Assembly (NCBI GenBank): GCA_017620025.1
Contig: JAFZRF010000003.1
Coordinates: 1 to 64,000, forward strand
Origin: Ruminococcus sp.
GTDB taxonomy: Bacteria; Bacillota; Clostridia; Oscillospirales; Ruminococcaceae
DNA length: 64,000 bases
Direction: 5' to 3'
Each line of letters begins with the position of its first letter. Position 1 is the stretch's first letter. A program made the translations under genes and the position numbers. Shown piece after piece: positions 35,930-43,991 of the stretch. The notes beneath the pieces were generated by a model. That model did no database searches. It was not told the origin of the DNA and saw only the letters and a program-made list of their open reading frames with translations.

Positions 35930-36451
35930 ATGATTTTCAGTATTACAGCAGCATTCCGAGGAGTAACAGACATAACGCCGGGTGTTCTTGAGCGTATGGG
36001 CGTAAAGGGGCTGATACTCGATATAGACAATACCCTCACGACACATGATAATCCCGTCCCGTCGGAGGGAGTGACGGAATGGCTTGCAGATCTCAGGAAA
36101 AACGGCATTGCCGCCGTAATAGTATCGAACAATAAGGCGCCGAGAGTAAAGCCCTTTGCCGACCTTCTCGGACTTGAGTTCGTATGCGAGGGCGCAAAGC
36201 CGCTGACAAAGGGCTATTCAGAGGCTGCCGGAGTGCTCGGTATGCCGAAGGATCAGATCGCCGCAGTCGGGGACCAGATCTTCACCGACGTTGCCGGAGC
36301 AAACCTTTACGGCATAAAGATGCTGTACGTACAGCCCATCGCAAAGGAACCGAAGAAACAGAGATTCATAAGGTTCAAGCGTGTACTGGAAAAGCCATTC
36401 CTTCCGAAGAAGGTCTACCGCAGGGACCCTGAAAAGGAGAGAAAGATATGA
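35930..36451 (+). CDS. yqeG: YqeG family HAD-IIIA phosphatase
   Basis: A 173-aa HAD-superfamily hydrolase. The nucleophile motif LILDIDNTLTTHD, IVSNNKAPR (motif II Ser/Asn), the motif III Lys in AKPLTKGY and the motif IV acid in VGDQIFTDVAGANLYG are all present. The fungal relative Gep4 dephosphorylates phosphatidylglycerophosphate; the bacterial substrate is unsettled. The basic tail (KPFLPKKVYRRDPEKERK) may bind membrane. GGAGGAAAG precedes the ATG. The stop overlaps aroQ. Confidence 0.92.
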   Translation: MIFSITAAFRGVTDITPGVLERMGVKGLILDIDNTLTTHDNPVPSEGVTEWLADLRKNGIAAVIVSNNKAPRVKPFADLLGLEFVCEGAKPLTKGYSEAAGVLGMPKDQIAAVGDQIFTDVAGANLYGIKMLYVQPIAKEPKKQRFIRFKRVLEKPFLPKKVYRRDPEKERKI

Positions 36452-36876
36452 AAAAGATACTTGTTATAAACGGCCCGAACCTCAACCTTCTCGGTGAGCG
36501 TGAGCCGGGCGTATACGGAAGTGCAGGGCTTGACGAGCTCTGTAAAAACGTAAGGGAGCGTGCAGAGGCAGCCGGTATGGAGTGTGATTTCTTCCAGTCC
36601 AACCATGAGGGCGCCATCATTGATCAGCTGCACGAAGCAAGAAAGAGCTACGACGGAGTCATACTCAATGCAGGAGCTTACACACACTACAGCTATGCCA
36701 TCCGTGACGCAATCGCAGCAATAAAGATACCCGTTGTCGAGGTGCATATCAGCAACGTCGATGCCCGTGAGGAATTCCGCTCGAATTCAGTAATAGCCCC
36801 CGTATGCAGCGGCAGTATCGCAGGCTTCGGCTTCGGCAGCTACTACCTTGCAGTGCAGGCACTTGCTGAGATGTGA
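36448..36876 (+). CDS. aroQ: 3-dehydroquinate dehydratase, type II
   Basis: Third step of the shikimate pathway. The 142-aa protein has GPNLNLLGEREPGVYG with the catalytic Tyr, FFQSNHEGAIIDQLH, NAGAYTHYSYAIRDAI and VEVHISN with the catalytic His. The length and motifs are those of the dodecameric type II enzyme. It overlaps yqeG (ATGA) and the next gene begins eight bases after its stop. A GREPxVYG-type loop with Arg is intact. Confidence 0.97.
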   Translation: MKKILVINGPNLNLLGEREPGVYGSAGLDELCKNVRERAEAAGMECDFFQSNHEGAIIDQLHEARKSYDGVILNAGAYTHYSYAIRDAIAAIKIPVVEVHISNVDAREEFRSNSVIAPVCSGSIAGFGFGSYYLAVQALAEM

Positions 36877-36884
36877 GGTGCGGA

Positions 36885-37955
36885 ATGACAGAAAGATTTG
36901 AAAAGCTGTTCCGGCAGCTCCCCACAGGAATAGACTGCGCCCTGATAACCTCCGACGTCAACAGGAGATACTTCACCGGTATGCGTTCATCGGCGGGCAC
37001 TGTCCTTGCATTCAGGGACAAGGCCTATCTGCTGATAGATTTCAGATATATCGAGAAGGCACGCTCTGTCGTAAAGACAGCAGAGGTCATCGAGCAGAAG
37101 AAGCTCTATTCCCAGATATCACAGCTGCTGCATGAGCACGGTGCAAAGAGCTGCGCCATAGAATCGCAGACCATGACTGTCAGCGAGCTCTCGCAGCTGA
37201 AGAACAATCTGCCCGATACGGAGCTAATCTCAACCGATGCTCTCAGCAATGCGATAAATGCACTCCGCAGCTGCAAGGACGAGGCTGAGATAGGATATAT
37301 CCGCAAGGCACAAGAGATAGCCGAGGACGCTCTTGAGGAGCTGCTCCCTTCCATAAAGCCGGGCGTCAGCGAGCGTGAAATTGCGCTCCAGCTCAATCAT
37401 ATCATGTTCCTGCACGGAGCGGAGGATCTTTCCTTCGATACGATAGTCCTCTCCGGAGCAAATACCTCTATGCCCCACGGAGTTCCCTCCGGAAAGCTGA
37501 TACAGGAGGGCGAGTTCGTGCTTATCGACTTCGGTGCGGTATGGAACGGCTATCACAGCGACATGACACGTACCCTCTGCGTAGGCAAGCCTACAGAGGA
37601 GATGGAGAAGGTCTACGATATCGTGCTTGAGGCTCAGAACAGTGCCATAAAGGCGGCAAGGAGCGGCATCACAGGAAAGTCCCTCGATGTCATCGCAAGA
37701 TCCATAATTGAAGATGCCGGCTATGGTGACTGCTTCGGCCATTCTCTCGGCCACGGTGTAGGCATGGAGATACATGAAAAGCCCAATGCAGCCCCGAACA
37801 ATACGCAGATACTCTGCGAAAATGCGGTTGTTACGATAGAACCCGGCATCTATATCGCAGGCAAATTCGGAGTCCGTATAGAGGACTTTGTCGTTTTGCA
37901 CGAAAACGGCTGCGATAACATTACGAAATTTGCAAAAAATCTCATAACTTTATAA
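36885..37955 (+). CDS. M24 family Xaa-Pro aminopeptidase
   Basis: A 356-aa creatinase-fold metallopeptidase that likely removes residues before proline from peptides. The N-terminal domain (MTERFEKLFRQL...) is followed by the catalytic domain with metal ligands in LIDFGAVWNGYHSDMTRTLCVG (two Asp), GHSLGHGVGMEIHEKP (His), TIEPGIYI (Glu) and RIEDFVVL (Glu). The ATG at 36885 follows GAGGTG; an upstream GTG overlapping aroQ is in frame. A gene of this family before efp is standard in Firmicutes. Confidence 0.95.
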   Translation: MTERFEKLFRQLPTGIDCALITSDVNRRYFTGMRSSAGTVLAFRDKAYLLIDFRYIEKARSVVKTAEVIEQKKLYSQISQLLHEHGAKSCAIESQTMTVSELSQLKNNLPDTELISTDALSNAINALRSCKDEAEIGYIRKAQEIAEDALEELLPSIKPGVSEREIALQLNHIMFLHGAEDLSFDTIVLSGANTSMPHGVPSGKLIQEGEFVLIDFGAVWNGYHSDMTRTLCVGKPTEEMEKVYDIVLEAQNSAIKAARSGITGKSLDVIARSIIEDAGYGDCFGHSLGHGVGMEIHEKPNAAPNNTQILCENAVVTIEPGIYIAGKFGVRIEDFVVLHENGCDNITKFAKNLITL

Positions 37956-37972
37956 TAATATCACAAGAGGTA

Positions 37973-38001
37973 TTGCAAAAAACGCTGACTTGTGATAAAA
38001 T
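37973..38001 (+). promoter_or_regulatory. Promoter of efp
   Basis: TTGCAA, 17 bases, TAAAAT within TTGTGATAAAAT. The ATG lies 40 bases downstream. Confidence 0.8.
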
Positions 38002-38040
38002 GTATGTATGTAATATTTGAAAAATACGGAGGTATTTATA

Positions 38041-38598
38041 ATGATTTCAGCAGGCGATTTCAGAAACGGCGTGACTTTCGAGCTCGACGGACAGGTAGTT
38101 CAGGTAATTGAATTCCAGCACGTTAAGCCCGGTAAGGGAGCTGCTTTCGTTAGAACCAAGTACAAGAATGTTATTACCGGCTCGGTAGTTGAAACTTCCT
38201 TTAACCCTACAGCAAAGTTCCCTACAGCTTTCGTAGAGAGAAAGGATATGCAGTACAGCTACAATGACGGAGAGCTTTATTACTTCATGGATATGGAGAC
38301 CTATGAGCAGGTTCCGATCAGCGCATCCACACTCGGCGACAGCTTCAGATTTGTCAAGGAGGAGATGGTCTGCAAGATCCTTTCCTACAAGGGTACAGTA
38401 TTCGGCGTAGAGCCCCCGAACTTCGTAGAGCTGGTCGTAACACAGACTGATCCCGGCTTCAAGGGCGATACAGCTACAAACGCTACAAAGCCCGCTACAG
38501 TTGAGACCGGCGCTGAGGTCAAGGTTCCTCTCTTCATCAACGAGGGAGAGAAGATCCAGATCGATACTCGTACAGGCGAGTATATGTCCAGAGCATAA
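38041..38598 (+). CDS. efp: Translation elongation factor P
   Basis: Relieves ribosome stalling at polyproline stretches. The 185-aa protein shows [17 protein letters not shown], the loop [17 protein letters not shown] with K32 at the tip position that is modified in many bacteria, and the C-terminal [11 protein letters not shown]-type end ([12 protein letters not shown]). The ATG at 38041 follows GGAGGT; the in-frame upstream start is not used. No modification enzyme gene is visible in this window. Confidence 0.98.
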   Translation: MISAGDFRNGVTFELDGQVVQVIEFQHVKPGKGAAFVRTKYKNVITGSVVETSFNPTAKFPTAFVERKDMQYSYNDGELYYFMDMETYEQVPISASTLGDSFRFVKEEMVCKILSYKGTVFGVEPPNFVELVVTQTDPGFKGDTATNATKPATVETGAEVKVPLFINEGEKIQIDTRTGEYMSRA

Positions 38599-38651
38599 GT
38601 CCAAACTTAAACAAAGGATGATAATTTTGCAGTCCGAAAGGAGGAGCTGTT

Positions 38652-39155
38652 ATGAAGCTTACAGAGAAAATGTCCTATTTACAGGGACTCATTGAAGGCC
38701 TTGAGATCGACACGAACACCAAGGAGGGCAAGGCACTCGTTAAAATGTCAGAAGTGCTTTCCGAGCTGGTTCTTTACGTTGACGACCTTCAGTCCCAGGT
38801 AGACGAGCTCACAGAGCTGTGCGATATCCTTGACGAGGATCTCGGCGCAGTTGAGGAGGATTTCTACGATTTTGACGAAGACGGTGAATGCGGCCCCTGC
38901 GCTGGCTGCGATGACTTCGACGAGGATTACGACGAGTTCGATGATGACTTCGACGAAGAGGAAGACGATGAAGAGCTCTACGAGATCACCTGCCCCACCT
39001 GCGGTGATACAGTTCTCATAAACGAGAATATGCTCGAGGAAGGCTCCATCCATTGTCCTAACTGCAACGAGCTTCTTGAGTTTGATCTTGAGGATCTTAC
39101 TATTGAGGATATCGAGGCAGCAAACGGAGACGCTGAGGCTCCTGAGACTAAGTAA
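38652..39155 (+). CDS. CD1247-like N-terminal domain protein with zinc ribbon
   Basis: A 167-aa protein of unknown function. The N-terminal part (MKLTEKMSYLQGLIEGLEID...ELVLYVDDLQSQVDELTELCDILDEDL) resembles the CD1247 N-terminal domain found in Clostridia and is probably a coiled coil. The middle (about 72-115) is extremely rich in Asp and Glu, with a CGPCAGC cluster. The C-terminal part is a four-Cys zinc ribbon, CPTCGDTVLINENM...IHCPNC. AAAGGAGGAG precedes the ATG. It follows efp with no terminator between and is probably cotranscribed, which hints at a translation-related role (inference). Confidence 0.82.
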   Translation: MKLTEKMSYLQGLIEGLEIDTNTKEGKALVKMSEVLSELVLYVDDLQSQVDELTELCDILDEDLGAVEEDFYDFDEDGECGPCAGCDDFDEDYDEFDDDFDEEEDDEELYEITCPTCGDTVLINENMLEEGSIHCPNCNELLEFDLEDLTIEDIEAANGDAEAPETK

Positions 39156-39162
39156 GAATATG

Positions 39163-39189
39163 CGGACGGCTTCGGCCGTCCGTTTTTTT
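39163..39189 (+). terminator. Terminator of the efp unit
   Basis: CGGACGGC-TTCG-GCCGTCCG followed by seven T. It lies seven bases after the stop codon and just before the next start. Confidence 0.93.
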
Positions 39190-39199
39190 GAGGTGCAGC

Positions 39200-39607
39200 A
39201 TGGGAAAGTATGATGATATCATAGATATGCCACGCCCCGAGCCGGGCAGGCACAGGAAGCTCAGTACCGGGAAAAGGGCAGAGCTTTTCGCCTCCTTCGA
39301 TGCCCTTACGGGGCTCGATGACAAGGTGTCGGAGGCCGGCAGGCTTACGGATGCACGTATGGAGAGCAGCGAGGAGCGTGAGATGCGTATTGACGGCGTG
39401 CTGAATCTGCTGCTTGCCCGTATCTCAGAGCAGCCGGAGGTGCGGGTAGTCTATTTCGTACCGGACAGGCGCAAGGAGGGCGGCAGCTATGTCTTCCATG
39501 AGGGTACTCTCCGCCGTATCGACGAGGTCATGAGGGTGCTTTGCTTCACGGACGGAACGGAGATAGATATCGGCAGCATATACGACATAGCGATTCCCGG
39601 CACTTGA
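39200..39607 (+). CDS. YolD-like family protein
   Basis: A 135-aa protein whose first half (YDDIIDMPRPEPGRHRKLSTGKRAELFASFDALTG) matches the YolD-like pattern, often seen near Y-family polymerases. The second half (about 75-135) is a small beta-rich region with VRVVYFVPDRRKEGGSYVFHEGTLRRID. No polymerase gene is near. The ATG at 39200 follows GAGGTG and lies 11 bases past the terminator T-run, so expression probably depends on read-through. The function is unknown. Confidence 0.75.
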   Translation: MGKYDDIIDMPRPEPGRHRKLSTGKRAELFASFDALTGLDDKVSEAGRLTDARMESSEEREMRIDGVLNLLLARISEQPEVRVVYFVPDRRKEGGSYVFHEGTLRRIDEVMRVLCFTDGTEIDIGSIYDIAIPGT

Positions 39608-39632
39608 CACAGAGCCGGAAATATGGTAGAAT
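39604..39632 (+). promoter_or_regulatory. Promoter of RNase P RNA
   Basis: TTGACA, 17 bases ending TGG, TAGAAT. The -35 box overlaps the stop codon of the YolD-like gene. The predicted start falls at or near 39637. Confidence 0.85.
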
Positions 39633-39636
39633 ACGA

Positions 39637-39986
39637 ATGTGAGCAGTCCATACGGCAGCGGGATCGTTCAGGTCACGAGGAAAGTCCGGGCATCACAGAG
39701 CAGGGTAGCTGCTAACGGCAGCCGAGGGCGACCTTAGGGCAAGTGCAACAGAGATATACTGCCTCCGCTTGCGGGGGTGATGGTGGAAAGGCGGGGTAAG
39801 AGCCCACCAGAGTGCGGGAGACCGTACTGCTATGTAAACCCTACCCGATGCAACGTCTATTGGTGTCAGGTATCTTAACGTCTGCTCGGCGGATATCTGG
39901 CAATGACGGCTTGAGCCTTCCGGCGACGGGAGGAGTAGATAAATTGCCGTACACGACAGAACCCGGCTTATCGGTCTGGTCACATT
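39637..39986 (+). ncRNA. rnpB: RNase P RNA
   Basis: The catalytic RNA of RNase P, about 350 bases, which trims tRNA 5' ends. Universally conserved blocks are visible: GAGGAAAGTCCGGGC, the GGGCGACCTTAGGGCAAGTGCAACAGAGA region, GGTAAGAGCCCACC, TGTAAACCC and the 3' AGAACCCGGCTTATCGGTC. P1 is formed by ATGTGAGCAG with CTGGTCACAT at the two ends. The open frame at 39812-40102 is only a by-product. Confidence 0.97.
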
Positions 39987-40008
39987 GTCCCGTACACCGG
40001 GACGTAAT

Positions 40009-40040
40009 CAGGATCATCGCTTTTGCGGTGGTCCTGTTTT
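40009..40040 (+). terminator. Terminator of RNase P RNA
   Basis: CAGGATCATCGC pairs with GCGGTGGTCCTG, including G-U pairs, across a four-base loop, then TTTTACT. Confidence 0.85.
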
Positions 40041-40213
40041 ACTGTATGGGATCTGAAGCGCCTTTTGGCATGACCGCAAATATCGGTTATAAAAAATCCT
40101 GAAAGAATAATCATTTTTTGCGCCGGAGGTGTGTTTTTTAAGAATTATTTAAGGTTGTTATGTATAATAATATACAAATAGCCGGAGAGGGCCGGCATCA
40201 GGAGGGAAAAGGA

Positions 40214-40483
40214 ATGAAAATTGCAATACTTCTGACAGCTTTTCTTGCTGTCACACCGCAGCCGGCAGTATCAGCCTCAGCTGTACAGCCGGTGTGCGAA
40301 TCACAGGTCAAAACATCTGATATAGTCGTTGTGCCTGACAAGGACTATGAAGCAACACCGTTCATTATTGCAGGAGGTACGGTTGCCGTTGTTGCGGCTG
40401 CCGGAGTGGGTGTATACCGCAGCAGGAAGGGAGGTAAGTTCAGAAGAAATAGTAAAAATAATAAAATAAATAGAAATCTATGA
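40214..40483 (+). CDS. Small hypothetical secreted/membrane protein
   Basis: An 89-aa protein not recognised as any family. It starts with a signal peptide (MKIAILLTAFLAVTPQPAVSASA), followed by about 25 polar residues, a hydrophobic Gly/Ala/Val stretch (FIIAGGTVAVVAAAGVGVY, about 50-68) and a basic Asn/Lys/Arg tail. This topology would leave a short external segment anchored in the membrane. The ATG at 40214 is seven bases after GGAGGG; an in-frame ATG at 40160 has no ribosome site. A TATAAT lies at 40163-40168 without a good -35. Confidence 0.65.
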   Translation: MKIAILLTAFLAVTPQPAVSASAVQPVCESQVKTSDIVVVPDKDYEATPFIIAGGTVAVVAAAGVGVYRSRKGGKFRRNSKNNKINRNL

Positions 40484-40490
40484 AAAACAC

Positions 40491-40519
40491 TTCCCAAAGT
40501 ACTGGAAATATGCTATAAT
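40491..40519 (+). promoter_or_regulatory. Promoter of the phosphohexomutase gene
   Basis: TTCCCA, 17 bases ending TGC, TATAAT (extended -10). The ATG follows 33 bases later with AGGAGG between. Confidence 0.75.
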
Positions 40520-40551
40520 AATATATATTTCTTTTACAGGAGGAATTATCA

Positions 40552-42267
40552 ATGAGAGAAATGGAGCTTTATAATGTCTGGTGCGAGAAGGCTGTCCAGG
40601 ACCCGGATCTTCAGACTGAGCTCAAAAGCATCGCGGGGGATAACGATGCTATCTTAGACAGATTCTACAGAGATCTTGAATTCGGCACAGGCGGACTCAG
40701 AGGCGTTATCGGCGCCGGTACCAACCGCATGAATATCTATACAGTAAAACGTGCGACACAGGGATTTGCTGATTATCTTAATCAGGAATATGACTCCCCG
40801 AGCGTGGCTATCTCCTATGACAGCCGTATCAAGTCGGATGTTTTCTCCAAAGCAGCTGCTGAGGTACTTGCTGCAAACGGCATCAAGGTACATATCTATA
40901 CAGAACTCATGCCTACACCCTGTCTTTCCTTCGCTGTACGTCAGCTGAAGTGCCAGGGCGGTATCATGGTAACAGCAAGCCACAACCCTGCCAAGTACAA
41001 CGGTTACAAGGTGTACGGCGAGGACGGCTGCCAGATCACACTCAGAGGCGCTGAGATCATACTTGAGAAGATCAATTCACTTGATATGTTCGCTGACGTT
41101 AAGACCTCCGATTTTGAGGAGGAGCTCGCAAAGGGCAATATTTCCTACATCGGCGGAGAGGTGATCGAGGAGTTCTACAAGAACGTTCTTGCAGAGGGCA
41201 TCAATACAGATCTCTGTGCAACAAGCGGCCTTAAGGTAGTTTACACTCCTCTCAACGGCACAGGCAACAAGCCTGTACGTGAGATACTCAAGCGTATCGG
41301 CATCACCGATGTCACAGTTGTCAAGGAACAGGAGAAGCCGGACGGCAACTTCTCTACCTGTCCTTATCCGAACCCCGAGATCCGTGAGGCTCTTGAGATC
41401 GGCCTGAGATACTGCGACGAGGTAAAGCCTGATCTTCTGCTTGCTACCGATCCCGACTGCGACCGTGTAGGTATCGCTGTTCCCGACGGAAAGGGCGGCT
41501 ATGCACTGTTCAGCGGCAACGAGGTAGGCGCAATGCTCCTTGAGTATATCTGCGATCAGCGCACAAAGAAGGGCACAATGCCCAAGAATCCGGTAGCTGT
41601 AAAGACTATCGTTACCACTGATATCGTATCACTCATAGGCAAGGCCTACGGAGTTGAGATAATCGATGTTCTCACAGGCTTCAAGTTCATCGGCGAGCAG
41701 ATCGGTATACTTGAGTCAAAGGGTGAGGAAGACCGCTACATCTTCGGCTACGAGGAGAGCTACGGCTATCTTTCCGGCTCTTACGTAAGAGACAAGGACG
41801 CAGTAAACGCTTCAATGCTCATCTGTGAGATGGCTGCATACTACCGTACACAGGGCATCACTCTTATGGACGCAAGAGAGAATATGTACAAGAAGTACGG
41901 TGTATTCTACCAGACTCTCTACAGCTTCACATTTGAGGGCGCAAGCGGCATGAAGAAGATGGAAGATATCATGACCACTCTCAGGAACGATCCCGTCAAG
42001 GAGATCGCAGGCCTCAAGGTCGTAAGATTTGACGACTACAAGGTAAGCGTATCCAAGGATCTTATAAACGGTACAGAGACAGAGCTCACACTGCCGAAGT
42101 CAAATGTACTTGCATTCTTCCTCGAGGGCGGCTCAAAGGTAATAGTACGTCCTTCCGGTACAGAGCCCAAGATCAAGACATACCTTGCAGCAAAGCAGCC
42201 TACACACGAAGAGGCTGAGGTGCTCGAGAAGAAGCTCCACGACGAGTTCTCCAAGAACTTCCAGTAA
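40552..42267 (+). CDS. Phosphoglucomutase/phosphomannomutase family protein
   Basis: A 571-aa alpha-D-phosphohexomutase interconverting hexose 1- and 6-phosphates, supplying sugar nucleotides and handling glucose-1-phosphate from cellodextrin phosphorolysis (inference). Motifs: FGTGGLRGVIGAGTNRMN near the N-terminus, the phosphoserine loop VTASHNPAKYNGYKVYG, the metal loop TDPDCDRVG, sugar-binding GYEESYGYL and the phosphate-binding RPSGTEPKIKTYL. The length fits the larger PgcA-like type. A single-gene unit with its own promoter and terminator. Confidence 0.95.
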   Translation: MREMELYNVWCEKAVQDPDLQTELKSIAGDNDAILDRFYRDLEFGTGGLRGVIGAGTNRMNIYTVKRATQGFADYLNQEYDSPSVAISYDSRIKSDVFSKAAAEVLAANGIKVHIYTELMPTPCLSFAVRQLKCQGGIMVTASHNPAKYNGYKVYGEDGCQITLRGAEIILEKINSLDMFADVKTSDFEEELAKGNISYIGGEVIEEFYKNVLAEGINTDLCATSGLKVVYTPLNGTGNKPVREILKRIGITDVTVVKEQEKPDGNFSTCPYPNPEIREALEIGLRYCDEVKPDLLLATDPDCDRVGIAVPDGKGGYALFSGNEVGAMLLEYICDQRTKKGTMPKNPVAVKTIVTTDIVSLIGKAYGVEIIDVLTGFKFIGEQIGILESKGEEDRYIFGYEESYGYLSGSYVRDKDAVNASMLICEMAAYYRTQGITLMDARENMYKKYGVFYQTLYSFTFEGASGMKKMEDIMTTLRNDPVKEIAGLKVVRFDDYKVSVSKDLINGTETELTLPKSNVLAFFLEGGSKVIVRPSGTEPKIKTYLAAKQPTHEEAEVLEKKLHDEFSKNFQ

Positions 42268-42280
42268 TATAAAAGATCAG

Positions 42281-42309
42281 GACCCGCAGAGAACTGCGGG
42301 TCTTTTGTT
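42281..42309 (+). terminator. Terminator of the phosphohexomutase gene
   Basis: GACCCGCAG-AGAA-CTGCGGGTC followed by TTTTGTTT. Confidence 0.92.
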
Positions 42310-42337
42310 TACGGTATGCGGCGTTGTAATTAAAACA

Positions 42338-42516
42338 GTCTGGGATTCTAAAGGGGCTGCGCCCCTTTAGCGGAGTCCAGCGGCAGCGCCTCGCGCAGGG
42401 TGTGGGACAGAGTCCCGCATTTATCCGCAGGGCGCTTCGCAAGGGGTGAATTCCAAAACAGTCCGGGGGACTGTTTTGGAAGAGGGGACGCCTTGCAAGT
42501 GAAGGCGTCCCCTGAA
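42338..42516 (+). repeat. Intergenic structured repeat, copy C (internally shortened)
   Basis: Both ends match copies B and E (CTGGGATTCTAAAGGGG at the left, GGCGTCCCCTGA at the right), but about 60 bases holding the GACTCCCCAC and TGTCAGCGAAGC hairpins are missing. It fills the gap between two convergent transcripts and their terminators. Together with the flanking terminators it accounts for the 306-base stretch 42268-42573. Confidence 0.9.
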
Positions 42517-42532
42517 TAAAGTATGGGTCGTT

Positions 42533-42567
42533 GAAAAGACAAGCCCCGCAGGATAACCGCGGGGCTT
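42533..42567 (-). terminator. Terminator of the ABC-F/NSS unit
   Basis: AAGCCCCGC/GCGGGGCTT with a nine-base loop, followed on the minus strand by GTCTTTTC, seven bases past the stop codon. Confidence 0.85.
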
Positions 42568-42573
42568 TGTATA

Positions 42574-43977
42574 TCAGATATCAGTAACAAACGGAGTAAG
42601 CAGGATTATTATCATACATATCGGGCAGAACACCTTTATCATGATGCGGTAGAGGAGCACCGCAGCGAATTTCTGTCCTCCCTCCTTTACCTCGTCCTCG
42701 ATGTACTTCGTCTTTACGATGTAGCCGAAGAGGATGCAGGTGAAGAGTGCGAGCACGGGCATGAAGATGTTGTTGGATATGAAGTCGAAGAAATCAAGTA
42801 TCTGCATACCGAAGAGCTCGAAGTCTGACCATACGCTGTAGCCCATAACCGATAGCATACCTACTGCAATCGTGAATGCGATGACTGCGAAGCAGCTTAC
42901 CGGACGGCTGAACTTCGTCTTTTCCATTACGGCTGCCACTACCGTCTCCATAAGCGAGATGGAGGAGGTGAGTGCCGCAAGGGAAACGAGGAAGAAGAAT
43001 GCAGCGCCGACTATCTGTCCGCCGGGCATGGAATCAAATACCTTCGGGAGGGTCTCAAACATAAGTCCGGGGCCTGCATTGAGGGCAGCAGGATCTCCGT
43101 TCGAGAAGGCGAAAACTGAGGGCACGATGACCATTCCTGCAAGGAAGGCAACGAGAGTGTCAAATACCTCTATCTGTCGTACGGAGCCCTCAAGGGAATC
43201 GCTGCGGCGCATATAGGAGCCGTATGTTACCATGATCCCCATAGCAAGAGACATGGAGTAGAAGAGCTGTCCGACTGCAGCTGCTATGGTCTTCATCAGC
43301 TTTGTGACAGTGAAGCCTGTGAAGTCGGGGAGGACGTAGTATTTCAGGCCTTCAACGGCTCCGTCCATGAAAAGGATGTAGACTGCGATAACTATAATAA
43401 GCACCAGCAGAACGGGCATAAGTATCTTGCTTATCTTCTCGATGCCCTTTTCCACTCCGAGGAGTACCGCAACAGAGCCGATGAGCACATATATAATAAA
43501 GAAGAAGGTAGGCTCTCCGAAGAGTCCTATGTAGTGTACGAAGAAGGAGTGGGTCTTGTCGGAGTTCTCAGCGGCGAACTGTGCATTTGCAGCTGAGGCA
43601 CCGTTGCCGGATACGAACATACACATATATTTCAGCACCCAGCCGCCGATAACGGAGTAGTAGGGAAGTATGATAGCGGGGACGGCAGCTGCAAGCCAGC
43701 CGAGGGGAGCGAACCGCTTGTCCGCCTCCTTGTAGGCACCAAGCACGCTCTTGCCAGTCTTTCTTCCGAGGGCTATCTCCGTAAGCATCATGGTGAAGCC
43801 GAAGGTCACTGCGAGTATCAGGTAAACGAGGAGGAATATTCCTCCGCCGTACTTTGCCGCAAGGTAGGGGAAACGCCATATATTGCCGAGACCGACCGCA
43901 GAGCCGGCGGCGGCGAGTATGAAGCCGAGCTTTGAACCGAATCCGCCCTTGGTCTTTTCAGCTGTGTTTTCCGTCAT
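42574..43977 (-). CDS. Sodium-dependent transporter, neurotransmitter:sodium symporter (NSS) family
   Basis: A 467-aa LeuT-fold symporter with about eleven membrane segments, taking up an amino acid or related compound with Na+. The first helix carries FILAAAGSAVGLGNIWRFPY, the unwound substrate/sodium site of the family, and the N-terminal KLGFI is typical. The ATG at 43977 has AGGA about ten bases upstream; in-frame ATGs further up overlap the ABC-F stop region and were rejected. It starts 14 bases after the ABC-F stop. Substrate unknown. Confidence 0.94.
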   Translation of the reverse strand: MTENTAEKTKGGFGSKLGFILAAAGSAVGLGNIWRFPYLAAKYGGGIFLLVYLILAVTFGFTMMLTEIALGRKTGKSVLGAYKEADKRFAPLGWLAAAVPAIILPYYSVIGGWVLKYMCMFVSGNGASAANAQFAAENSDKTHSFFVHYIGLFGEPTFFFIIYVLIGSVAVLLGVEKGIEKISKILMPVLLVLIIVIAVYILFMDGAVEGLKYYVLPDFTGFTVTKLMKTIAAAVGQLFYSMSLAMGIMVTYGSYMRRSDSLEGSVRQIEVFDTLVAFLAGMVIVPSVFAFSNGDPAALNAGPGLMFETLPKVFDSMPGGQIVGAAFFFLVSLAALTSSISLMETVVAAVMEKTKFSRPVSCFAVIAFTIAVGMLSVMGYSVWSDFELFGMQILDFFDFISNNIFMPVLALFTCILFGYIVKTKYIEDEVKEGGQKFAAVLLYRIMIKVFCPICMIIILLTPFVTDI

Positions 43978-43991
43978 AGTACTGCTTCCTT

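Noticed and set aside
39812-40102. Open frame within and beyond the RNase P RNA
   Set aside because: It overlaps conserved structural RNA and its terminator and has no plausible ribosome site.
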